Source: Acidifodinimicrobium sp049967035 (GTDB lineage: Archaea; Nanobdellota; Nanobdellia; Parvarchaeales; Parvarchaeaceae). Taken from it: 17,034 nucleotides of DNA. Of this stretch, positions 7,035 through 13,278 are shown in pieces (the first letter of the stretch is position 1; each line of letters starts with the position of its first letter). Location: assembly GCA_049967035.1 (NCBI GenBank), contig JBMFTM010000011.1:1-17034 (forward strand). The letters run 5' to 3'. A program made the position numbers and the translations under genes. Under the pieces are notes generated by a model, which was not told where the DNA came from, made no database searches, and saw only the letters and a program-made list of their open reading frames with translations.

Positions 7035-7565
7035 ATGGATAATTCAGATTTGGAAGCTGAGCAATACCTTCAAAACCTTATAATGACAAAAAATGTAAGG
7101 GTTGAAGACAGTCGACTTCTGCTTCTGGGCCGTCCAGGGGTGATGCTAAACGCGGAATTTATAGTTTCCTTCTCGAAATATCTCGGTGATTACAACTCCG
7201 ACTTGGTTGTCAAACTCGGAGAAAATCTGGGAGATAGTATCATTAAAGACTATAAAAATAGATTTAATGACCCAAATAAGATCCTAAAGTTTCTATCTAG
7301 CATAACACCTCTCGTGGGGGTTGGCAGAATTAACTTTAACATAGAGAATGAACAAGTGATAACAACAATATCGCCTTCTGTCCTGGGAGAAACCTACGTA
7401 AAGCTGTTTGGGCTAACTAAGACACCACAATGCCATTTCGTAGAAGGGGTAATCAATAGATTGTTGGAAGGAACATTAAATAAGAAATTTAAGACAGATG
7501 AAATTGAATGCGTAAGCAAAGGCGACAACAACTGCAAATTCTTGACAACGGAGGTAAAAGCTTAA
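7035..7565 (+). CDS. V4R (4-vinyl reductase) domain protein, likely small-molecule sensor
   Basis: The C-terminal half carries the V4R signature: C133-HFVEGVINRLLEG, then DEIEC159VSKGDNNC167KF, the C-x3-G-D-x2-C-x-F pattern that ends this domain. V4R domains occur in BchJ and as aromatic-effector-binding domains of XylR/DmpR-type regulators; ligand binding is therefore inferred, not shown. No DNA-binding domain or membrane segment is seen in the 176 residues, so it cannot itself be a classic transcription factor. ATG 7035 sits five bases after GAGGTGA (7023-7029), which overlaps the KaiC-like gene's stop; an in-frame GTG at 7026 is inside this site. Linkage suggests that it passes a ligand signal to the KaiC-like ATPase or to the flanking ANL proteins. 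Confidence 0.82.
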   Translation: MDNSDLEAEQYLQNLIMTKNVRVEDSRLLLLGRPGVMLNAEFIVSFSKYLGDYNSDLVVKLGENLGDSIIKDYKNRFNDPNKILKFLSSITPLVGVGRINFNIENEQVITTISPSVLGETYVKLFGLTKTPQCHFVEGVINRLLEGTLNKKFKTDEIECVSKGDNNCKFLTTEVKA

Positions 7566-7574
7566 AAATAGAAC

Positions 7575-8921
7575 ATGGAAGAATTGAGTGTCTATAAGAT
7601 GTTAAAGTATGCTAGCGCCAATGTCCCATTATACTCAAAAAAACCATATATGGAAGCCGTAGATAAGATTGAAAATGGGAATGACCTGGAGGAGATCTTA
7701 AAGTCCATACCAATTATTGACGGTAGCATTTTCCTTAGCCGTTATGATGATTTGATCCCATTGAATAAAACACCGATAACTGTGTATTTCTCATCAGGTT
7801 CCACCGGTAAACCAAAGCCGATACCTAGGACCTATGATCAAGATATAGACTATGCTAGGGGATTCATAAAAGGTGTAATATATCCAGTGATGCCGAACGG
7901 CATGGATATCGAGATAAATAAAGGCCCGCCCCTGCCTGCTATAAGTGGCAGATCAATGAGTATAATCTCAATGGAATCCAAAGCGATTGAGTTTGCTCAG
8001 GGCCCCGCTCAAACGATCGCGGATCTTTTGAGGATTATAGAGAAATTTGATACTAATCACTCGAAAAATACACTCATGCTGGGCTTCCCGTCCGCCTTAA
8101 TAAGAGAGATATATAACTTAAATGAAAACGACAAGAACTACTTAAAAGATGTGGTAAATAACTTGAATTTGCATGTTTTAGTTGGTGGCGAAACTTTACC
8201 ATATCAGAGGGCAAAACTACTTTACAATCTGTTGCCTAGCAAAGCTTTGATAGACTTTATAGGCAGTTCAGAAGGGGTCGGAGCATATAGGGTTTACACT
8301 AGGGAAGAACTTGAAAATGATTTAGTTATAAATAAACCGTTTAGATTTGTGTCTTACAACAACCTTTTTATGATAAAGGCAGACATTAATGGCGCAGAAA
8401 AACTGCTAACCCCTAAAGAAGCTGTCGGACTTGAAGGTGAGCTTGTGATAACCACCAAGGCTAGGGAGGGGGCAGAATACGTGCCACTTATAAACTACAA
8501 CACCCAGGATTTAATAAAAGTAACTGGCACAGAAGAGAACGGTGACATCATGGGCTACTATATAGGCAGAGCAGATGGAATAAAAAGATTCGGCGTAGGG
8601 AAGCTAGTAGAGGAGATGATAGTAAACACTATAAGTGATTTGATAAACAGATATAAAGTTGGAGAGGGATACTCAGTCATAACTAGAGAAAACGGGCTAG
8701 ACAAAGCCACTTTCTATTTAGACAAGGGACAATTCAGTGGAGATCCAGAAGAATTAACAAAAACTATCAAGAGCTCACTGTCATCTGCACAGATGGAGAT
8801 AGCTTATTCGCTGGAAAAAGAACTAGCTACAATTCATGTCGAGTTATTAAATAAAGACAGCATACCTTTTTACAAAGACAGAGGCAAAAGCAAGTGGCTG
8901 ATAGATAAAAGAGAAGTTTGA
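7575..8921 (+). CDS. Full-length ANL-superfamily (PaaK-like) adenylate-forming enzyme
   Basis: This enzyme probably activates a carboxylic acid with ATP to an acyl- or aryl-AMP, followed by transfer to CoA or another acceptor. Motifs in order: A3 loop YFSSGSTGKPKP at residues 71-82, A5 DFIGSSEG at 227-234 with the metal-binding E233, A7 PLINYNTQDLI at 304-313 with D312, the A8 hinge YIGRADGIKRFG at 329-340, and a C-terminal lysine-rich end (KDRGKSKWLIDK) that can provide the A10 lysine. The length of 448 residues fits a PaaK-like ligase. It starts nine bases after the V4R stop with no clear ribosome binding site, as fourth gene of the operon. The substrate is not predictable; phenylacetate-CoA ligase is only the nearest named relative. 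Confidence 0.83.
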   Translation: MEELSVYKMLKYASANVPLYSKKPYMEAVDKIENGNDLEEILKSIPIIDGSIFLSRYDDLIPLNKTPITVYFSSGSTGKPKPIPRTYDQDIDYARGFIKGVIYPVMPNGMDIEINKGPPLPAISGRSMSIISMESKAIEFAQGPAQTIADLLRIIEKFDTNHSKNTLMLGFPSALIREIYNLNENDKNYLKDVVNNLNLHVLVGGETLPYQRAKLLYNLLPSKALIDFIGSSEGVGAYRVYTREELENDLVINKPFRFVSYNNLFMIKADINGAEKLLTPKEAVGLEGELVITTKAREGAEYVPLINYNTQDLIKVTGTEENGDIMGYYIGRADGIKRFGVGKLVEEMIVNTISDLINRYKVGEGYSVITRENGLDKATFYLDKGQFSGDPEELTKTIKSSLSSAQMEIAYSLEKELATIHVELLNKDSIPFYKDRGKSKWLIDKREV

Positions 8922-8938
8922 TAGATAATCTGTGAGAA

Positions 8939-10249
8939 TTAAATGCCTATTGCATCCAAAATCTCTACGGCACTAGCTACAGGGGCTGCATTCTTTAGCT
9001 CCTGTCTCTTCAGATCAATGTAAGCATCCAATGTGCTTCTTCCGAAAAACTGTACTAGATATTCATTATCCGATTCTAAAGCGTCAAGTGCTTCAGATAA
9101 GCTTCCAGGTATCGATGGAATCTTCGACTTGCTCTTAAGATCCAGCTCATAAACATCTCTGTCTTCAGGATTTCCTGGGTCTATCTTTTTTGTTAAGCCA
9201 TCCAAGCCGGCAGCTAATACACCAACAAAAGATAGGTAAGGGTTAGAAGATGGATCAGGGGGTCTGTACTCAATTCTTTTCTTTGAGGAATCCGAAGAGA
9301 AAGGCACGCGTAGAGCAGCACTCCTATTAGATCTCCCCCACACAAGGTATATGGGTGCTTCAAAACCCGGCACTAACCTTCTATAACTGTTCACAGTCGG
9401 AGAAACTACAGCGGATAGGCTTTTACCGTGCTCAAGCAGCCCTCCAATAAAGTATCTGCCAAACTGACTCAGATTTGCATAACTGTCATCTTTGTCATAG
9501 AACAAATTTTCGCTGCCCCTCCAAAGACTTACATTAGTGTGCAAGCCAGACCCATTGTCATATGGAAAAGGTTTTGGTAAAAATATAGGTATCTTGCCTA
9601 AATCAGCCAATTTTTCTCTAAGAAAATATTTTGAAAAGATTATGTTATCGGCAGCGTCCTTAACTGACTTAGGCTTAACATTGAGCTCATATTGGGAGGA
9701 TGCAACTTCATGGTGCATCACTTCTAAGTCTATGTAGTCACTCAAGCCCATCAAAATATATGACAAGTCCTTACTCTTGCCTTTGAGAGGAAGCATATAA
9801 CTTGCCTTGTTCTGGTAATCCCCATTTTCTAAAAATTCAGTAGAGTTTATCTCCACTCTATGCTCAAACTTACCATTTACTTTTCTGACTGATGCTGATA
9901 CACTATCCACGACGAAAAACTCCAGTTCCCCGGCTACAAGTGATTTATACCCATTATTTTCTAGCGTTTCTTCCATTGATTTAGATATTCTCCTTGGATC
10001 TTGCTCCAATGGCCTGTTGTTCTTGTACACGTATGAGAATAAGATTTTAGCTCCGCCAAGATCATTCACTGGCATATGGTGGTCTGGAACCAACTCTAAA
10101 TCGCTATCCTCTATGTGCCCAAAACCATACGAGGAGCTCCCATCTGTCTTTCCCCTGAATTTAGAATCGCTGCAATCAATGAGGTAAGAGACGGATCTAG
10201 TGACACCTCTTAAATCTGTAAACAACAAGTGAGTCCAATTTTTAGTCAT
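8939..10249 (-). CDS. glnA: Glutamine synthetase, type I
   Basis: It makes glutamine from glutamate, ammonia and ATP. The GS-I active-site blocks are all visible: KTDGSSSYGF (34-43), GELEFF with metal ligands E108 and E110, HHEVASSQYE (179-188), GSGLHTN (233-239), NSYRRLVPG.EAP (287-299), NRSAALRVP (308-316) and RIEYRPPDPSSNPYLSF (325-341). The NLYDLP adenylylation loop of enterobacterial GS is not present; the equivalent stretch reads DVYELDLKSK. The C-terminus ends with an alanine-rich segment instead of the usual Trp-containing end. It is 436 residues long and converges on the ANL cassette. It is transcribed divergently from gatCAB-aspS, whose amidotransferase uses the product glutamine. 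Candidate TATA and operator sequences lie in the shared 111-base gap. Confidence 0.9.
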   Translation of the reverse strand: MTKNWTHLLFTDLRGVTRSVSYLIDCSDSKFRGKTDGSSSYGFGHIEDSDLELVPDHHMPVNDLGGAKILFSYVYKNNRPLEQDPRRISKSMEETLENNGYKSLVAGELEFFVVDSVSASVRKVNGKFEHRVEINSTEFLENGDYQNKASYMLPLKGKSKDLSYILMGLSDYIDLEVMHHEVASSQYELNVKPKSVKDAADNIIFSKYFLREKLADLGKIPIFLPKPFPYDNGSGLHTNVSLWRGSENLFYDKDDSYANLSQFGRYFIGGLLEHGKSLSAVVSPTVNSYRRLVPGFEAPIYLVWGRSNRSAALRVPFSSDSSKKRIEYRPPDPSSNPYLSFVGVLAAGLDGLTKKIDPGNPEDRDVYELDLKSKSKIPSIPGSLSEALDALESDNEYLVQFFGRSTLDAYIDLKRQELKNAAPVASAVEILDAIGI

Positions 10250-10262
10250 AACACATATTATG

Positions 10263-10280
10263 TATTGAAGAGGTTCAATA
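10263..10280. promoter_or_regulatory. Palindromic candidate operator between glnA and gatC
   Basis: TATTGAA and TTCAATA form perfect 7-base arms around the spacer GAGG. The palindrome lies between the glnA start and its likely TATA box (TTTAAATATT on the minus strand, complement of about 10278-10287) and just touches that box, so a bound regulator could block glnA transcription. It is about 81-98 bases before the gatC start. It differs in spacing from the methanogen NrpR site GGAA-N6-TTCC. An RNA hairpin in the glnA leader is an alternative. Confidence 0.5.
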
Positions 10281-10287
10281 TTTAAAC
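10277..10287 (-). promoter_or_regulatory. Candidate TATA box of glnA
   Basis: On the minus strand this reads as a TTTAAATATT box, centred about 33 bases before the glnA ATG, which would give a leader of only a few bases. No ribosome binding site precedes glnA, consistent with a nearly leaderless transcript. Confidence 0.5.
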
Positions 10288-10316
10288 TTTAAAAATGTTT
10301 TTTGGTGATAGTTCAG

Positions 10317-10326
10317 ATATTTAAGT
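10317..10326 (+). promoter_or_regulatory. Candidate TATA box of the gatCAB-aspS operon
   Basis: ATATTTAAGT lies about 40 bases before the gatC ATG, predicting transcription start near 10347 and a leader of about 14 bases. It is the best TATA-like match on the plus strand close to gatC. The overlap-coupled genes after it should all depend on this promoter. Confidence 0.5.
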
Positions 10327-10360
10327 ATAGAGAAGCAGATTCCTTTATTAGGGTACTAAA

Positions 10361-10633
10361 ATGGAAGATAAAGAGTTTGATAGGCTTTTGAAAATAAGCA
10401 GGATAAAATTGAGCGAAGAGGAGAAACAGAGGATACAAGATGATATTGAAGGTATACTTAGATACTTTGATAGTGTGGACAAGTTTAATGGAGCAGAGAT
10501 TGAGCCTGCCTTCCACCCAATAAGAATAGAAGGGCATCCCAGAGAGGATAAAATTGAAAAATTTGAAGATAAAGACAGTTTGCTATCAAATACAAAGACA
10601 TACAGAGGTTTTATCATAGGGCCAAGGATATGA
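10361..10633 (+). CDS. gatC: Aspartyl/glutamyl-tRNA amidotransferase subunit C
   Basis: GatC is a small subunit that wraps between GatA and GatB and stabilises the amidotransferase complex. The 90-residue product has the family layout: an N-terminal helix with LLKISRIKLSEEEKQRI, a helix ILRYFDSVDKFN at about 32-43, the IEPAFHP turn (46-52), and an extended C-terminal segment. Its length is in the usual 90-100 residue range. It is first in a gatC-gatA-gatB-aspS operon; its TGA overlaps the gatA start by four bases (ATGA), fixing the gatA start and implying coupled translation. Confidence 0.9.
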   Translation: MEDKEFDRLLKISRIKLSEEEKQRIQDDIEGILRYFDSVDKFNGAEIEPAFHPIRIEGHPREDKIEKFEDKDSLLSNTKTYRGFIIGPRI

Positions 10634-11982
10634 GCAGCTATATAGAAGAGTTTGAGTCAAAGGTAAAACCGAAAGATTACTATGATAGGCTATACGATGA
10701 ATTGGTTAGACTGAACCCTAGACTGAATGCATTTAATGCTCTAATAAAACCAGACAAAAACGGGGTACCTTTAAGCATAAAGGACAACATCTGTGTGAAA
10801 GGCATTGAAGCAACAGCTTCGTCCAAGATACTCAAAGGGTACATACCCCCTTTTAATGCAACAGTAGTTGAGAGAGTTCTGAAAACAAAGAGATTCTCAA
10901 TCATAGGCAAGACGAATATGGATGAATTTGGGTTTGGAAGCTTTGGAATAAACTGTGAAAAACCTGCAAAGAACCCACTAGACGAAGAGAGAGTAGCAGG
11001 AGGCTCTAGCAGCGGCGCAGCAATAGCGACTGCGCTTTTAAAGTACCACGTCGCTATAGCCGAATCCACTGGTGGTTCTATATCCGCACCAGCGGCTTTT
11101 TGCGGCGTAGTTGGATTCACTCCAACGTATTCTGTGATATCTAGGTATGGGCTTATAGACTACGCAAATTCACTAGATAAGATCGGGTTCATGGCAAGGT
11201 CAGCGGACGATATAAGAGTGATGCTTGACATAACAAAAGGAAAAGATAACAGGGATCCAACCTCTACTAATTCAAAGATCGTGGACTTGCATCACAAAAA
11301 ACTGGTGATAATAGATGAATTAATAGACAAGGTAGACGAAAAGATAAGGTCGCAGTTCTTTGAATTTGTAGAAAAGCTAAAAAATTTAGGATACACAGTG
11401 AAGAATATAAACCTAAATGAGATAGATCTGTCCATACCTGCGTATTACCTGATCGCAATGGCAGAAGCCTCAACCAACTTGGCAAAGTTTACTGGATTTA
11501 AGTATGGGTTTAAGTTAAACGATTTTTCAAAGAATTACAATGAGTTCTTCGCAGAGGCAAGAGAAGAATTCGGCACAGAGGCAAAAAGGAGGGTAATACT
11601 GGGGACGTTCATAAGAAGCGCCAGTGTGAAAGACAAGTATTACTCTAAGTCGTTGATTATAAGGAGAGAACTTATAGATAAGCTATCAAAAGTTCTAAAA
11701 GACGCATTTTTAATCTCCCCAACTATGCCTATAATGCCACCAAAGATAAGCGAGGCTAATTCAATGAGCCCAGTGCAAAACTACGCAACTGATATACTTA
11801 CAATACCTGCCAACCTTTGCGGTCTGCCACACATATCGTTCCCCTACTCTTATTCTAATGGTTTACCTCTTAGTGCACAGATAGTCGGCAGCCAATTCAA
11901 TGATTATGGTGTTATCTCATTCGTATCCGAATGGGAGAAGAACTTTGAGTACAAGTTCAAGTATAACATAGGAGAGATATGA
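10630..11982 (+). CDS. gatA: Aspartyl/glutamyl-tRNA amidotransferase subunit A
   Basis: GatA is the amidase-signature subunit that hydrolyses glutamine and sends ammonia to GatB. The Ser-cisSer-Lys triad is in place: K51 in PLSIKDNI, the cis-serine S126 in AGGSSSGAA (123-131), and the nucleophile S150 in STGGSIS (146-152), with the usual 24-residue spacing between the two serines. The nucleophile loop is unusual: most GatA proteins read DTGGSIRQPA, while this one has ESTGGSISAPA, losing the Asp before Thr and the Arg after Ile. The length of 450 residues is slightly shorter than most. It overlaps gatC and gatB by four bases at each end. Confidence 0.93.
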   Translation: MSSYIEEFESKVKPKDYYDRLYDELVRLNPRLNAFNALIKPDKNGVPLSIKDNICVKGIEATASSKILKGYIPPFNATVVERVLKTKRFSIIGKTNMDEFGFGSFGINCEKPAKNPLDEERVAGGSSSGAAIATALLKYHVAIAESTGGSISAPAAFCGVVGFTPTYSVISRYGLIDYANSLDKIGFMARSADDIRVMLDITKGKDNRDPTSTNSKIVDLHHKKLVIIDELIDKVDEKIRSQFFEFVEKLKNLGYTVKNINLNEIDLSIPAYYLIAMAEASTNLAKFTGFKYGFKLNDFSKNYNEFFAEAREEFGTEAKRRVILGTFIRSASVKDKYYSKSLIIRRELIDKLSKVLKDAFLISPTMPIMPPKISEANSMSPVQNYATDILTIPANLCGLPHISFPYSYSNGLPLSAQIVGSQFNDYGVISFVSEWEKNFEYKFKYNIGEI

Positions 11983-13277
11983 AGATCGGCCTTGAGATAC
12001 ATGTTGCTTTGCCTACTAAATCTAAATTGTTCTGTGGTTGCAGTACTGAACAAGTAGATACGCCGAATATAAACATCTGCCCAATATGTATGGGATTTCC
12101 AGGTTCCAAGCCGTCCCTAAATGAAGAGGCTATAATTTTAGCAAAATCAATAGCAAGTATCCTGAACTGTAAAATAAGAGACAATATATCTTTTGTAAGG
12201 AAAGTTTACTTCTACCCGGATCTACCAAAGTCTTTCCAGATAACACAGCTGCAGGAATCAATAGGTTATGAAGGATTTATTATAATAGACAAAGGGAAGA
12301 GGATAAATATAAGGCGAATTCAGATAGAGGAGGACCCTGCTAAAATAATAAGAAGTGAGGAATATTCTCTATTGGATTTCAACAGGTCTGGGATCCCATT
12401 AGTTGAGATAGTAACTGAACCTGACATAACAAGTGAAGAGGAATTGACCTCTTTCATATTCACGTTAAAGGCCCGCTTATACTACCTAGGCATTGATATA
12501 GACAGGGAAATAAAAGCTGACCTTAATATATCACTCGGAAAAGAGAGAGTAGAGGTAAAAAACGTAACCGGCACAAAGAACCTTCTTGAAGCTGCAAGGT
12601 ACGAAATAGAGAGACAAACAGAATTAATCAGAAGAGGAATTGAACCAACAAAGGAGACAAGGTCTTATGATGAAAAAGAGAGGAAAACTAAGGCTTCGAG
12701 AGAGAAAGAGAGCGATGAGGAGTATGGCTATATATATGAGCCGGATCTGCCAGAATATGATATAAAAAATTATAGCATAAGAGAGACTATAGACCCAATT
12801 GAAAAAGCAAAGGAACTTGCAGAAAGGCATGCGTATAACCCAAAAATAATATTGGAAGCGATAGCATTTGATAGATACGCATTGGATTTAATCGAGAGAA
12901 ACGAGGAGAAATACAATTTCAACAGCTTAATGCAGGCCATAATGGAGATAAAAAGATTCAAGATAGATAATATTGACGATTTAAGTTTGAAAATGCTATT
13001 AGATGAGATAGAGGGTGGATTTCAGGTAGACAAGGACACAATAAGCAGCATAATTAAACACGAGAAAGTGAAACACAGCGATTTCAGTCAGGAAAGAATA
13101 GATAATGAGATTAGAGAATTCATAGAGAAAAACCCAGATGTACTGAAAAGATACATTAAAAATAAGAAGCTTGCAGACTACGTAGCTGGGGAGATTATAA
13201 AAAGATATAAAGCTAAGCCAAAGGAAGTTTTAAAAAGAACAATAGAGATATTAAATTCGATGACAGGTCAAAAATAA
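11979..13277 (+). CDS. gatB: Aspartyl/glutamyl-tRNA(Asn/Gln) amidotransferase subunit B
   Basis: GatB binds the mischarged tRNA, phosphorylates the Asp or Glu side chain with ATP and receives ammonia from GatA. The N-terminal cradle begins with KIGLEIHVALPTKSKLFCGC. C19, C21, C34 and C37 (CPICMG) form the zinc site. Conserved blocks IEEDPAK, DFNRSGIPLVEIVTEPD, NVTGTKN, and EPDLPEY follow. The helical and YqeY-type C-terminal domains occupy about residues 280-432 and contact tRNA. The total of 432 residues is shorter than the typical 470-480. One segment, SREKESDEEYGYIYEPDLP, has Gly where Arg is common (YRY). The start overlaps the gatA stop (ATGA), and aspS begins one base after its own stop. 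Confidence 0.93.
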   Translation: MKIGLEIHVALPTKSKLFCGCSTEQVDTPNINICPICMGFPGSKPSLNEEAIILAKSIASILNCKIRDNISFVRKVYFYPDLPKSFQITQLQESIGYEGFIIIDKGKRINIRRIQIEEDPAKIIRSEEYSLLDFNRSGIPLVEIVTEPDITSEEELTSFIFTLKARLYYLGIDIDREIKADLNISLGKERVEVKNVTGTKNLLEAARYEIERQTELIRRGIEPTKETRSYDEKERKTKASREKESDEEYGYIYEPDLPEYDIKNYSIRETIDPIEKAKELAERHAYNPKIILEAIAFDRYALDLIERNEEKYNFNSLMQAIMEIKRFKIDNIDDLSLKMLLDEIEGGFQVDKDTISSIIKHEKVKHSDFSQERIDNEIREFIEKNPDVLKRYIKNKKLADYVAGEIIKRYKAKPKEVLKRTIEILNSMTGQK

Positions 13278-13278
13278 T

